Source: Lederbergia wuyishanensis | GTDB taxonomy: Bacteria > Bacillota > Bacilli > Bacillales > Bacillaceae_C | Length of the DNA stretch: 64,000 nt | Direction of reading: 5' to 3' | Assembly: GCF_022900255.1 (NCBI RefSeq) | Contig: NZ_JALIRM010000001.1 | Span: 1,116,001 to 1,180,000 of the forward strand | Part shown: positions 48,362 through 57,957 of the stretch, piece by piece | How positions within the stretch are numbered: position 1 is the stretch's first letter | How the letters are laid out: every line of letters starts with the position of its first letter | Notes under the pieces: model-generated | What the model saw: the letters and a program-made list of their open reading frames with translations, nothing else | Database searches by the model: none | Told to the model about the DNA's origin: nothing | Made by a program: the position numbers and the translations under genes

Positions 48362-49228
48362 TCAATCGTCATATACGAGGTCCTTTAACTGGGCACTAAC
48401 CCGTTTCTCAGTGAAATAAGCATGAAGGATTTCGTTTTCATCCAGTTTTCCTTGACTACTGTTTTTTCCTTCAACATAGATTAAGTGTTTACATCCGCGC
48501 TTGAACCTTTCCAAAACTTCATGCAAATATTCTTCGCCCCTTGCATCAATAGGTTGCAATTGGGAAAAGTTTATGGTTTTTCCGTAATGTCTTTCTAATA
48601 AAAATCTCATAAAAACATATCTTTGCTGTTTCCAATCAGACCATAAGGTGAGGTCCAAATACAGTAATATGAGCCATATATTGATGTTTAATGGGTAAAA
48701 AAGAAGGAGCACAGTATGAAGCGCAATTAAAACAGCAAAAGAACTTACTAATGATATTCTACATGCTTTTATATATGGATGACGTGTAGAAAGGAAGAGC
48801 TGAATCAGTTTCCCTCCATCTAATGGCCATACAGGAATAAGATTGAACATAAGAATCATGAAATTATATAAGGATAATTGCTTAGCAACATCAGCCGACA
48901 AAAAAGAAAACATAACTAGCATAGGAATTATTGCAGCAATGATTAAATGTTGAAGAGGTCCCGCTACAATGACGATTAGATCCTCGTTAATTTCACGATT
49001 TCCATGTTCATCAACCTCACACAAACCTCCGAAAGGCAGAATAACAATGCGTTTTATTTTCCATCCAAAATGAGCTGCGGCAGCCGCATGCCCAATCTCA
49101 TGAATAAAAACAATCATAAACAAGAATAGCAATTGCCAAAAATAACCCGTGATAATTGCAATTCCTGCAACTCCCCAAAAAAGTGGATGAATTTGTATTT
49201 TTTTTAAGAGAACTCCGTATTTATTCAA
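48362..49228 (-). CDS. spoIVFB: Stage IV sporulation intramembrane protease SpoIVFB
   Basis: 288 residues with about six membrane helices. The site-2 protease motifs are HEIGH (about residue 44) and NLIPVWPLDGGK (the Asp ligand near 137), and a CBS-like C-terminal domain follows. It processes pro-sigma-K in the mother cell. The start overlaps the end of spoIVFA by 8 bases. Confidence 0.95.
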   Translation of the reverse strand: MNKYGVLLKKIQIHPLFWGVAGIAIITGYFWQLLFLFMIVFIHEIGHAAAAAHFGWKIKRIVILPFGGLCEVDEHGNREINEDLIVIVAGPLQHLIIAAIIPMLVMFSFLSADVAKQLSLYNFMILMFNLIPVWPLDGGKLIQLFLSTRHPYIKACRISLVSSFAVLIALHTVLLLFYPLNINIWLILLYLDLTLWSDWKQQRYVFMRFLLERHYGKTINFSQLQPIDARGEEYLHEVLERFKRGCKHLIYVEGKNSSQGKLDENEILHAYFTEKRVSAQLKDLVYDD

Positions 49229-49979
49229 ATTTTATCACCTGAATAGGATCAATGAACTTATCGTTTTGTTTTATCGCAAAATAAAATTCTCCTGACATCC
49301 CTTCTTTACCGGTCGAAACAATACCTAAACTTTTCCCTGCAGCGACGGTTTCCCTTGGTTTTACTGTAATTTTTTCTAGCATTCCATACCATGTCTCAGA
49401 ATGGTCAGGGTGCTGTATGATTACCGTGTTACCAATATCGTCCTTTCGACCTGCAAATATTACTACTCCACCAGTCATTGCTTCAACCTCGGCATTTGTA
49501 CCGGTTTCCATAATAATCCCTCTACCATCCACAGAAAAATCTTCTACTATTTTTCCAGACACTGTCATAGCAAAGTCCATTTCTTTTTCCGATTGACCTG
49601 ACTTTTCAACATTTTCTAAAGGAGGAAGAAGTGCTAAAGGCTTTCCGAATTGATTTTCATACCAATTTGCGACAGTCGCAAACTGAAACTCCTTCTCCAT
49701 CGTCTTCTTAACACCTATTTTTATTGAGTCAAGTTCAGGTGAGGTTGATTGAAACATAATCGCAATAACTAAAACGAGTGCTCCTGAGGCAAGAACCTTA
49801 AACAAAAAGACGTCACGATTCCAGAGTGGATGAAGAGAGTCTTTCGGGCTAGATTCAAATACTGGAGACTCGAATTCATCATCAATAAAAGGAGTGGGTC
49901 TAGGTCTCTCCCTGTTCGTACTATTTTGCTTACGCCTTCTGTTGATTCGTTTACGGACTTCGTCAGCTCTTCTACTCAT
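49221..49979 (-). CDS. spoIVFA: Stage IV sporulation protein FA
   Basis: 252 residues. One membrane helix at about residues 60-80 (VFLFKVLASGALVLVIAIMF) is followed by an extracytoplasmic M23-like domain (GVVIFAGRKDDIGNTVIIQHPDHSETWYGML). The zinc ligands of active endopeptidases are not all present, consistent with a scaffold role. It holds SpoIVFB and BofA in the regulated complex. A strong ribosome site GGAGATGGGGGAGA precedes ATG. Confidence 0.93.
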   Translation of the reverse strand: MSRRADEVRKRINRRRKQNSTNRERPRPTPFIDDEFESPVFESSPKDSLHPLWNRDVFLFKVLASGALVLVIAIMFQSTSPELDSIKIGVKKTMEKEFQFATVANWYENQFGKPLALLPPLENVEKSGQSEKEMDFAMTVSGKIVEDFSVDGRGIIMETGTNAEVEAMTGGVVIFAGRKDDIGNTVIIQHPDHSETWYGMLEKITVKPRETVAAGKSLGIVSTGKEGMSGEFYFAIKQNDKFIDPIQVIKFE

Positions 49980-50010
49980 TCTCCCCCATCTCCTTTTATT
50001 ATTTTGTATT

Positions 50011-50039
50011 ACACTATGACTTGTCCTTCAAGAATATGC
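50011..50039 (-). promoter_or_regulatory. Sigma-E type promoter of spoIVFA-spoIVFB
   Basis: GCATATT (50033-50039) and CATAGTGT (50011-50018) with a 14-base spacer on the minus strand. The -35 matches sigma-E well; the -10 fits CATACAnT at 5 of 7 positions. The operon is sigma-E controlled in B. subtilis. Confidence 0.65.
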
Positions 50040-50197
50040 CTTACGAGATAAAAGAAACAAGATGAGCATATAGAGGAGAGCCGATGTTGACTTACGCAAA
50101 CAGATACCGAAAGCTTGCTAGACGCTAGGCACTTAAGCTAGACCGGAACTATCTTTTTAAAAGTTATTCATAAGGTTCTAATCTATAATTTCTTAGA

Positions 50198-50240
50198 AAA
50201 TAAAAAAACCATACATTCAAAATGTATTGAACGTATGGTT
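50198..50240 (-). terminator. Terminator of minC-minD
   Basis: AACCATACGTTCA and TGAATGTATGGTT (minus strand) pair with one mismatch around a short loop, followed by a run of T. Confidence 0.85.
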
Positions 50241-50249
50241 CATTTATTC

Positions 50250-51059
50250 TTATTTAGCTCCAACACCAAATAGCTTTTTCAGTTTAGCAAATACACCTGG
50301 TTTTTCGTCATCTAAAGATTGTAACGGTACAGACTCACCTAATATCCTTCTCGCAATATTTCTATATGCAATAGAAGCTTTGCTACTTGGATCAAGTGCG
50401 ATCGGCTCGCCTTGGTTTGAAGATCTGATTACGTCTACATCATCTTGAACGATTCCAATCAAATCTATCGATAAATGCTGAGCAATTTCATCAACATCCA
50501 GTACATCCCCATCTCTCATCATCTGACTACGGATCCGATTAATGATTAATTTTGGAGGCTCAACATTTTCTTCTTTTTCCAATAAGCCAATGATACGGTC
50601 TGCGTCCCGAACTGCAGAAATTTCTGGAGTCGTTACGACAATCGCCTTATCAGCACCCGCAACAGCATTTTTATATCCTTGCTCAATCCCAGCTGGGCAA
50701 TCTATCAATATGTAGTCATACTCGGGTTTCATTTCATTTACGAGTTTTTTCATTTGTTCAGGTGATACAGCAGTTTTATCACTAGTTTGAGCTGCTGGTA
50801 GTAAAAATAATTTATCTTCAAATCTTTTATCTTTTACAATCGCCTGATGCAACTTACATCTACCTTGAACAACATCTACCAGATCATAAATAATACGATT
50901 TTCGAGGCCAAGGACAACATCAAGATTTCTTAGACCAATATCTGTATCTATGAGACATACTTTTTTCCCTTGTAGGGCAAGAGATGTCCCCAGGTTGGCC
51001 GAAGTTGTAGTTTTTCCGACTCCTCCTTTACCCGAAGTTATTACAATCGCCTCACCCAT
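50250..51059 (-). CDS. minD: Septum site-determining protein MinD
   Basis: 269 residues. The deviant Walker A motif GKGGVGKTT (about residues 10-18), CLIDTDIGLRNLD, ILIDCPAGIEQGY and the C-terminal amphipathic helix (FAKLKKLFGVG) are all present. This ATPase binds the membrane and recruits MinC to block septa at poles. The start overlaps the end of minC by 8 bases. It is preceded by minC as in B. subtilis. Confidence 0.98.
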   Translation of the reverse strand: MGEAIVITSGKGGVGKTTTSANLGTSLALQGKKVCLIDTDIGLRNLDVVLGLENRIIYDLVDVVQGRCKLHQAIVKDKRFEDKLFLLPAAQTSDKTAVSPEQMKKLVNEMKPEYDYILIDCPAGIEQGYKNAVAGADKAIVVTTPEISAVRDADRIIGLLEKEENVEPPKLIINRIRSQMMRDGDVLDVDEIAQHLSIDLIGIVQDDVDVIRSSNQGEPIALDPSSKASIAYRNIARRILGESVPLQSLDDEKPGVFAKLKKLFGVGAK

Positions 51060-51741
51060 TGTATAGTCCCCCTTTTAATCTAGTAATATTTGGTCGTAAA
51101 TGTTTTAACACTTGCAAGCGATCTATGACGATTTGATGTCTTCCATCTATATAAGCACATTCCATTTGATGATGTTCTTCTTTTTCATATTGATCAGGTG
51201 CTCGGCTAATACAATCTGATATTCTAAGTTGTGATGGAGTCATAAAAGATGCAACAATAACCGCTTCATTTCTTCCGGTATAACCCGCATGTGCAATTCC
51301 TTTTAGAGAACCCATAATAAAAATATTACCTGCCGCTCTAACAGTACCTCCCGGATTCACATCACCTATAAGTAATAAATCACCAGGAACTTCTAGTACT
51401 TGGCCAGATCGAACAACTGTCGCAACTGAAGTCACTTCTTGTTCATCAATAATTCGCTTTGCCTCAGTTTTTGTAATAATATTACTTTCAATCTCTTCAA
51501 CTAATAAATTTTGTTTCTTTCGAATCATTTCTTTTAATTGTTCCTGCTGATCATCATTTAAAAAACGATTTCCAGAAAAAATACGTACAGAAATAAGAGG
51601 GCTGTCCGTATCTACCCCCTGTAAATCGGCAAGCTTTTCATCCAGCTCTACCAATAAATCCTCGTATGAGCAGCGATCATTTAATTGTAAAGAAAGACCG
51701 TTCTTTGTTCCTTTAATCATAACATTTTGTCTGTTTTTCAT
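51052..51741 (-). CDS. minC: Septum site-determining protein MinC
   Basis: 229 residues. An N-terminal domain (IKGTKNGLSLQLNDRCSYEDLL) and the beta-helical C-terminal domain (LLLIGDVNPGGTVRAAGNIFIMGSLKGIAHAG) are typical of MinC, which inhibits FtsZ assembly when bound to MinD. The ribosome site CCGGAACTC is weak. It is coupled to minD by an overlap. Confidence 0.96.
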   Translation of the reverse strand: MKNRQNVMIKGTKNGLSLQLNDRCSYEDLLVELDEKLADLQGVDTDSPLISVRIFSGNRFLNDDQQEQLKEMIRKKQNLLVEEIESNIITKTEAKRIIDEQEVTSVATVVRSGQVLEVPGDLLLIGDVNPGGTVRAAGNIFIMGSLKGIAHAGYTGRNEAVIVASFMTPSQLRISDCISRAPDQYEKEEHHQMECAYIDGRHQIVIDRLQVLKHLRPNITRLKGGLYNG

Positions 51742-51897
51742 GAGTTCCGGGCAAGGAGACTAAACCTGCAATTAGTGCCCTCATATCTCCTTTCGCTACT
51801 ACATCTGAATTACCTATAGTTTACCTTATTACTTGCTTCTCGTCATATATTGCTGAATTCGACAAACTCCTTTGATATTCCTCTATTCAAAAAAAAT

Positions 51898-52416
51898 TTA
51901 TTCATTTAGCTCTTCTTTTTTTCTGTTTAGTAATAATTTGTTGAATGGATAATAGACTATGAGAAAAAAGACTGCGTTTAATATAAGTGTTGGCACTAAT
52001 CGATTCATTGCAAACTCATTTAAATCCATACTTTTTTGTAATACGAAGATATTCATACCATATACAATCGTTTCTACTAATGATATACATATTATTGTAA
52101 TGATAAAAGCAGTAAAAATATTAGAAAAAATTAACTTTACGATTTTGGACGCTACATATACAGCAACCGGAAATAAAACTAAATATATGCCGATGACCTC
52201 TGTATAGTAAATGTCAAATAATAATCCAAATATTGCTGCATATATAAGTGTACGATTTCTAAAATAAAAAATCCCCATCAAAATGAATAATACTATTAAA
52301 AAATGAGGTACAAGAATCCAATCCACTCCAAAAGATCCAGGAGGTAGAAAGTCCACAAAAATACTTTCAATGTAAAAACACAAAGTTAAAAGGAAGGGAA
52401 GTATTAAACGTTTCAT
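51898..52416 (-). CDS. mreD: Rod shape-determining protein MreD
   Basis: 172 residues with five or so membrane helices, starting KRLILPFLLTLCFYIESIFVDFLPP. The length, topology and position next to mreC identify it as MreD, part of the rod elongation complex. It overlaps the mreC stop as TAATG. Confidence 0.93.
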   Translation of the reverse strand: MKRLILPFLLTLCFYIESIFVDFLPPGSFGVDWILVPHFLIVLFILMGIFYFRNRTLIYAAIFGLLFDIYYTEVIGIYLVLFPVAVYVASKIVKLIFSNIFTAFIITIICISLVETIVYGMNIFVLQKSMDLNEFAMNRLVPTLILNAVFFLIVYYPFNKLLLNRKKEELNE

Positions 52417-53303
52417 TATTCCCCCTCCTCCATATCCGTATTAGTTTCTGTTTCAGTAACATTAACAGTATCCATCGTACGAACAATGACCAATACATGT
52501 TCAAATCCGTAGAAATGTGCGGAAGGTTCTACATATGCTGTTTGAGTCAATCCGAAACGATCTACTTCAACTTCTTTAACTTTACCGATATCAAGTGCTT
52601 TGGGAAAGACACCGCCAAGGCCCGAAGTAACGACATTCTGCCCTTTTTTAATCTTTTGATCAATTACGATATCTTTCATAATGAGCATTTTCTTTTCTTT
52701 ATCATAGCCATCTATGAGACCAAAAACATTCTCATCCCCTTGTATTTCTGCAGCGACTCTATTTTTCTTATTATCAGAGCTAAGAAGTTCCACAGTAGCG
52801 GTCATCGGGGAAGTACTAATAACTTTACCTATTAGTCCCTTTGCTGTCATGACAGCCATATCAGTTTTTACACCGCTTTTACTTCCTTTATTAATTGTAA
52901 TTTTTTCAAACCAACGATCCGGTGCTCGACTAATAACTGTTGCTTGAATTGGAGTATAATCACGAAGATTCTCCGTTTTATTTAAAACATTTCGTAGTTC
53001 TTCATTATCTTTCTTTAGATCAGATATTTCTTTTTCAAGTTTTGCTAATCCTTCCAACCGGGCTTTCAACTTTTTATTTTCTGTATATGTATTTTTTAGA
53101 TCGTCTACATTACCAAAAAAGTTTGCAACTCCTTGTGCTGGTATGGAAATAAGTGATTGACCAAAACCAACTACATCCTTAACAAATTGCTCTGGGCGAG
53201 TAATATTCTCTCTATCTCTTAAAGAAAACCCAATCAAGGATACAAGAATAATAATACTAATTAGAAGGATAATTAAACGTTTATTAAGAAAAAAGTGTGA
53301 CAT
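52416..53303 (-). CDS. mreC: Rod shape-determining protein MreC
   Basis: 295 residues. A transmembrane helix near residues 10-30 (LIILLISIIILVSLIGFSLR), a coiled coil (about 60-105), and the MreC beta domains (VISRAPDRWFEKITINKGSKSGVKTDMAV ... GLIGKV) are visible. MreC links the MreB filament and the elongasome. ATG 53303 follows TGAGGTG; a longer frame starts at 53360 without a site. The stop overlaps mreD. Confidence 0.96.
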   Translation of the reverse strand: MSHFFLNKRLIILLISIIILVSLIGFSLRDRENITRPEQFVKDVVGFGQSLISIPAQGVANFFGNVDDLKNTYTENKKLKARLEGLAKLEKEISDLKKDNEELRNVLNKTENLRDYTPIQATVISRAPDRWFEKITINKGSKSGVKTDMAVMTAKGLIGKVISTSPMTATVELLSSDNKKNRVAAEIQGDENVFGLIDGYDKEKKMLIMKDIVIDQKIKKGQNVVTSGLGGVFPKALDIGKVKEVEVDRFGLTQTAYVEPSAHFYGFEHVLVIVRTMDTVNVTETETNTDMEEGE

Positions 53304-53319
53304 GATTAACACCTCATAA

Positions 53320-53428
53320 AAAAGAGCAAGCGCCTTACAAGTGGCACTATTACTAAACATATTTTAACAAATTACCTAAAAATGTCCTACACAAACTAGA
53401 AAAGAGCAAGCGCCGTAAAAACGGCGCA
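53320..53428. repeat. Two AAAAGAGCAAGCGCC repeats around the mreB-mreC gap
   Basis: Copies at 53320-53334 and 53401-53415 are identical over 15 bases. The second continues into a perfect hairpin GCGCCGT-aaaa-ACGGCGC (53411-53428). They resemble the GCGCTTGCGCTTTTC end of a Bacillus intergenic repeat. The hairpin may also act as a weak terminator of mreB. Confidence 0.5.
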
Positions 53429-53436
53429 AGTCAGTC

Positions 53437-54459
53437 TTAACGCATATCTCTTACCTTATTTTTAAAGAGATGAATATGTTCCAAAGCTATTCCGGTACCT
53501 TTAGCAACACAATCTAACGGTTCATCAGCAATTAAAACCGGCATATCCGTTTCTTGGCTCATCACCTTGTCCAAATTATGTAGCAAGGCACCTCCTCCAG
53601 TAAGAACGATTCCTCTATCCATAATGTCTGCAGAAAGTTCAGGTGGAGTTTTTTCAAGCGTATTTCTTACGGCATCGATGATTGAATTTACCGTATCACG
53701 TAATGCCCAGGAAATTTCTTCAGCAGTGATTTCAATGGTTTTAGGAAGGCCTGTTAGTAAATCTCGACCACGTATTTCCATTGGAGGTATTCCATCTGGC
53801 TCTCCAGCAGATCCTATTTCAAGTTTTATTGCTTCTGCTGTACGATCACCAATTAATAAATTGTACGTTTTTCGGATATAAGCAATAATCGCATCATCCA
53901 TATTGTCACCAGCAATCCGAATTGACATGCTTGTGACAATTCCACCAAGTGAAATAACCGCGACTTCGGTTGTTCCACCCCCAATATCAACAACCATGCT
54001 TCCAGTCGGTTCCCATACAGGTAAGTTTGCTCCAATCGCTGCAGCAAATGGCTCCTCAATAGGATATGCTTCCTTAGCTCCCGCTTCTCTTGTAGCATCT
54101 AGTACGGCTCTTTGTTCAACAGCTGTAATACCTGATGGAACACAGACCATTATATGTGGTTTACCACTAAAGAATCCTCTTCTTTTCGTAGACTGACGTA
54201 TATAATATTTCATCATTGCCGCAGTTGTCTCATAGTCGGCGATGACTCCATCTTTCATCGGTCTAAGTGCAACAATATTTCCAGGTGTTCGACCAATCAT
54301 ATTTTTTGCGTCGTTTCCGACTGCAACAATTTTTCTGCTATCTGTTTGCAAAGCAACGACTGAAGGTTCACGCAACACAATTCCTTTTCCTTTTACAAAA
54401 ACAAGTGTATTGGCCGTTCCTAAATCTATTCCAAGATCCTTCGTTCCAAATCCAAACAT
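53437..54459 (-). CDS. mreB: Rod shape-determining protein MreB
   Basis: 340 residues. Actin-like ATPase signatures: [30 protein letters not shown] (phosphate 1), [17 protein letters not shown] (phosphate 2), and [17 protein letters not shown] (adenosine site). It forms membrane filaments that guide wall growth. ATG 54459 has GGGAG upstream; the ATG-lacking extension to 54480 is not supported. Confidence 0.98.
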   Translation of the reverse strand: MFGFGTKDLGIDLGTANTLVFVKGKGIVLREPSVVALQTDSRKIVAVGNDAKNMIGRTPGNIVALRPMKDGVIADYETTAAMMKYYIRQSTKRRGFFSGKPHIMVCVPSGITAVEQRAVLDATREAGAKEAYPIEEPFAAAIGANLPVWEPTGSMVVDIGGGTTEVAVISLGGIVTSMSIRIAGDNMDDAIIAYIRKTYNLLIGDRTAEAIKLEIGSAGEPDGIPPMEIRGRDLLTGLPKTIEITAEEISWALRDTVNSIIDAVRNTLEKTPPELSADIMDRGIVLTGGGALLHNLDKVMSQETDMPVLIADEPLDCVAKGTGIALEHIHLFKNKVRDMR

Positions 54460-54691
54460 GTATGTATCTCCCTTTCTCATGCCAAATGCTTTTTATATCC
54501 GCATCTGCTCCCTATACTTTCAAATACAATAAAGATTTATTCTATAGCCTGTCCAATACATTATTTTCACATTTCATTTTGTATTGCTCCAGTGTTGAGG
54601 GATCTTTTTGGTTAGTTTTTTAGCAAACAAAAGTATGCGCAACTAAAATCATAAATATAATTATATCTTATCATTTTTTAAAATCCTAGTG

Positions 54692-55381
54692 TCACATATA
54701 CCCTTTTTCTTTCATGCTCACATATTTTTTATCTCCGATGATTAAATGGTCAAGAAGCTCTATTCCTATCATCTTTCCACATTCTACTAATCGCTTTGTT
54801 ACATCGATATCTTCCCTTGATGGTGCTGGATCTCCTGATGGATGATTATGGAGGCAAATGATTGAAGCTGCAGAACGACGAATGGCTTCTTTAAAAACCT
54901 CACGGGGGTGTACAATACTTGCATTTAGGCTTCCTATGAAGATTGTTTGACGGTGTATGACTTGATTCTTCGTATTTAAATAAAGTGCAACAAAATGTTC
55001 CTGTGTTAAAAATCGCATATCATTCATAACATAATTTGCACCATCTTCAGGACTGCGAATCACATATCTTTCATCATATTTTAGATTGCTAATTCTCCTA
55101 CCAAGTTCAACTGCCGCTACAATTTGAACAGCTTTCGCTTGCCCGATGCCTTTTAGATTTGTCATTTCTTCCAAAGCTGCATCTCGAAGCCACATGAGTC
55201 CACCGAATTGTGTTAAAAGACGATTTGCCAATTGAATGACAGATTCTGCTTTTGTACCCGTCCTTAGTAGAATTGCTAGTAGTTCATGGTTTGATAAGCT
55301 TTCAGGTCCATTGTTTATAAGGCGTTCGCGTGGACGTTGATCTACAGGAAAATCCCGTATCATAAGGGTTTCAGTTTTCAA
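54692..55381 (-). CDS. radC: RadC-family JAB domain protein
   Basis: 229 residues. Two helix-hairpin-helix motifs (about residue 65, MTNLKGIGQAKAVQIVAAVELG) precede a JAMM metalloprotease-like motif, LHNHPSGDPAPSREDIDVT (about 175). Its physiological role in Bacillus is uncertain despite the old name. TTG 55381 follows AAAGGAGG at 9 bases; ATG 55363 lacks a site. It is next to maf and mreB as in B. subtilis. Confidence 0.9.
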   Translation of the reverse strand: MKTETLMIRDFPVDQRPRERLINNGPESLSNHELLAILLRTGTKAESVIQLANRLLTQFGGLMWLRDAALEEMTNLKGIGQAKAVQIVAAVELGRRISNLKYDERYVIRSPEDGANYVMNDMRFLTQEHFVALYLNTKNQVIHRQTIFIGSLNASIVHPREVFKEAIRRSAASIICLHNHPSGDPAPSREDIDVTKRLVECGKMIGIELLDHLIIGDKKYVSMKEKGYM

Positions 55382-55402
55382 AAATGTTTTCCTCCTTTAA
55401 TT

Positions 55403-55978
55403 TCATTTTGGGAGGAATGATAGGCCCATTTCTATCAGGGTGCGGTACAAACGAGAGATTGGCAGACCGACAACAGTATAATAATCTCCAATAATCTTCT
55501 TTACAAGAAGGGCTCCCTGGCCCTGTATGCCATATGCACCTGCTTTATCAAATGGCTCCCCACTCTTAATATACTGATTAATTTCAATTTCAGTTAACTC
55601 CCAAAATTCTACATCTGTTTTTTCATAAAATGTTTCCATTCTATCTTCATATATAATCGCAACACCAGTGTAAACAGAATGAACTTGTCCTGAAAGTTGT
55701 TTCAGCATATATTTTGCTTCTTCACAATTTTTGGGCTTCCCAAGAATGATATCATTACAAACTACAATTGTATCAGATCCAATAATAACAGCTTGTGGAA
55801 AATGATCGAAAGCAAGCCTTGCTTTTCGTAATGCAAGTGTTTTGACAAATTCCGAAGGTAAAAGTCCTGACGGTAAAGTTTCATCAGCATTTGGTGAAAA
55901 AGTAGTAAAAGGGATGTTTAATTTCTGAAGGATTTCTTTTCTTCGGGGTGAAGCAGAAGCTAATACGAGGTGATCCAT
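55403..55978 (-). CDS. maf: Maf-family nucleotide pyrophosphatase
   Basis: 191 residues. The Maf signatures are LASASPRRKEIL at the N terminus, IGSDTIVVCNDIILGKPKN, and PFDKAGAYGIQGQGALLVKKI with YTVVGLPISRL. The family hydrolyses non-canonical or canonical nucleoside triphosphates and, in B. subtilis, is linked to septum inhibition. The ATG at 55978 was chosen by homology; ATG 55990 and 56026 are alternatives, none with an ideal site. Confidence 0.9.
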   Translation of the reverse strand: MDHLVLASASPRRKEILQKLNIPFTTFSPNADETLPSGLLPSEFVKTLALRKARLAFDHFPQAVIIGSDTIVVCNDIILGKPKNCEEAKYMLKQLSGQVHSVYTGVAIIYEDRMETFYEKTDVEFWELTEIEINQYIKSGEPFDKAGAYGIQGQGALLVKKIIGDYYTVVGLPISRLYRTLIEMGLSFLPK

Positions 55979-56088
55979 AGGCAGTGCCATCCTTTCTTCA
56001 TTAAGGAAAATGGTCTTCGTAAACAATTTGCATGATTAGGGACATACATAATTCTATCCTATCAGAGAGTGTTGCAAGAAACAACAAG

Positions 56089-56111
56089 AAAAGAGGCATT
56101 ATGCCTCTTTC
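56089..56111 (-). terminator. Terminator of spoIIB
   Basis: GAAAGAGGCAT and ATGCCTCTTTT pair on the minus strand, followed by CTTGTTGTTTC, a moderate T tract. Confidence 0.7.
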
Positions 56112-56116
56112 AACAA

Positions 56117-57124
56117 TTATGAATCGATATCCTCATTATACAACTTTATAAAATCTAATAATGCTTGCTGAGCCATAAGGAGTTCGTTATTCGATTGGGT
56201 TGTTTGATATTCTTTTAGGTGTGCATGACTTGAATTGAGGCTTCCGTGAAGTTCCTTTGCTATGCCATCATTAAAGTTAGCACTTAATGAAATTTCTTTT
56301 ATCCTATCATCATTCATAGAGCCATTTATATATCCTCCAGCCGAAAGTTCCGCAAGATTACGAAATGTCTCAACCTCACTGGCTAATTGATCTGCTTCTT
56401 CTTTTGAGGCTAATTCAATTGTTTTACCGCCAATTGAAAGTTCCTTTGCCCAAACATCCTCTAGTCCTTGATCCTTTAATTTACTTGCCCATGATTTAGC
56501 GGTTGACAAGTCACCAGCAACACCAATAAATACAAAATGTTGGCCATCCATTTCAATGACTGTTGTCCCTACCTTATAGGACGCTAATTGTTCTGCTGCT
56601 ATAGTTGCTTTCTCATTGGTTGAATACACACCGCCCTGAACCACAGATATCGTTATGTTGGGAAGAGTTACAGAGTATTGTTCATTATTAGTTGCTTTAC
56701 CTTCTTTCTCAACAGCGGGAGGTGAATCAACTTCTTGTAACACTACATGACTATCTTCTGACTGAATTGCCATTTTATATATTATAAATCCAAGAATAAG
56801 TCCAACAGCGATAGCTAGAAAAACAGAAAGAAACAATCCCGAATAATTCGATTTTAAATTTCTTTTCCACGTTCGAACAGGAAGTTTTTTTGTATTGTCA
56901 TCTGTTGCGTTAATAATTTTATATTCCGGTACCTCGCTTTTTTCAGCATTAGGCAATATCCATTCAAATTCGTCTTCTACTATTTCTTCTGAGGATGCGG
57001 CAGACGCCTCTTTTGTTGCAGATTGCCAATCATGAATGGCCGCTTCCTCCGAAAATTTTTGCTCCTTTCCATTCAATTTTATTTTTATTGTAGAATGACT
57101 CTCTTCTTTTTCCTGTCCATTCAT
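56117..57124 (-). CDS. spoIIB: SPOR-domain protein, stage II sporulation protein B (SpoIIB)
   Basis: 335 residues. A cytoplasmic N-terminal acidic region is followed by one membrane helix (about 105-128, GLFLSVFLAIAVGLILGFIIY) and an extracytoplasmic SPOR-like domain (ISVVQGGVYSTNEKATIAAEQLASY... HFVFIGVAGDLSTAKSWASKL). SPOR domains bind denuded septal peptidoglycan; SpoIIB localises to the septum during engulfment. Position next to maf matches B. subtilis. ATG 57124 has GGGAGG 7 bases upstream. Confidence 0.88.
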   Translation of the reverse strand: MNGQEKEESHSTIKIKLNGKEQKFSEEAAIHDWQSATKEASAASSEEIVEDEFEWILPNAEKSEVPEYKIINATDDNTKKLPVRTWKRNLKSNYSGLFLSVFLAIAVGLILGFIIYKMAIQSEDSHVVLQEVDSPPAVEKEGKATNNEQYSVTLPNITISVVQGGVYSTNEKATIAAEQLASYKVGTTVIEMDGQHFVFIGVAGDLSTAKSWASKLKDQGLEDVWAKELSIGGKTIELASKEEADQLASEVETFRNLAELSAGGYINGSMNDDRIKEISLSANFNDGIAKELHGSLNSSHAHLKEYQTTQSNNELLMAQQALLDFIKLYNEDIDS

Positions 57125-57172
57125 TTTCGATCCTCCCGCACATAAATTTTGTTTTATCCTATCATACAAGCA

Positions 57173-57200
57173 TAAAAAAAAGACGAAACTTTTGTCGTCT
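57173..57200 (-). terminator. Terminator of the type IV pilus operon
   Basis: AGACGA and TCGTCT pair around 8 bases on the minus strand and are followed by eight T. It separates the pilO-like gene from spoIIB. Confidence 0.75.
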
Positions 57201-57225
57201 CCTACAAAAAGGTTTTCGTCATTTT

Positions 57226-57957
57226 TTATTTCTTTTCTCGTTTAGTTACGGGAAAATTGTTGAATGGATCTTTCTTATTTGCAGGTGGAGGCGAATCTAT
57301 CTTCGGCGCCTGATCGATGATATCTTTTAAGCTAGGAATATAAAAAGCTGAAATTGTAACATTAAAACGGAGTGGTTCTTGCAAATCAACAATCTTGGTC
57401 ATTTCCATAGGTGCTGTTACAGAAATTTGTTCAACCTGAACAATCCGGTTTTGCCCTTCTAGAAAATTAAGAAAAGCTTCAAAATCAAAATAGTTTTGCG
57501 CTTCTAATGAAAGGGATAATGTTACTTTTTCAACATCCGAGAGTTGATTCCACTCTTTCGCTTCATCTCCATCCTTTATTTCCATAGATGGTTCAGATTG
57601 CCCTAATCCTACTTGATTGTCTTGTACAACTTCCGAAATGCTCATGTCCTTAATAAATACGTTAGAAACAGTTTCTGCTTTTTCAATATCTAAAATAAGT
57701 TGATCGGTTAATGGTTTAACAGGAATTCGCTTTTGCAAGGAAAAAGAGCTTTCTGCTGTATTTTTTTGTTTATTTGCAGTTTTCCCTTCCAAAACTGCCA
57801 GCATTTTCTCATCAGTTCTAAGTTCATTTTCAAGAGTCTTCACTTGAGTTGTGACAGGTCGATATTGTACGAAATAAATCGAAAGTAAAAAAAATAAAAT
57901 AATGCTAATTGCTATAAAGATAATAAACCATTTGTTTTTTATCCATTGAAGTGGCAT
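57226..57957 (-). CDS. pilO: PilO-like type IV pilus assembly protein
   Basis: 243 residues. One membrane helix at about 10-30 (WFIIFIAISIILFFLLSIYFVQY) is followed by a coiled segment and a C-terminal ferredoxin-like domain (LSLSLEAQNYFDFEAFLNFLEGQNRIVQVEQISV), the PilO pattern. PilO pairs with PilN in the inner-membrane alignment complex. Its start overlaps the pilN-like stop as TAATG. Identification rests on fold, topology and position. Confidence 0.75.
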   Translation of the reverse strand: MPLQWIKNKWFIIFIAISIILFFLLSIYFVQYRPVTTQVKTLENELRTDEKMLAVLEGKTANKQKNTAESSFSLQKRIPVKPLTDQLILDIEKAETVSNVFIKDMSISEVVQDNQVGLGQSEPSMEIKDGDEAKEWNQLSDVEKVTLSLSLEAQNYFDFEAFLNFLEGQNRIVQVEQISVTAPMEMTKIVDLQEPLRFNVTISAFYIPSLKDIIDQAPKIDSPPPANKKDPFNNFPVTKREKK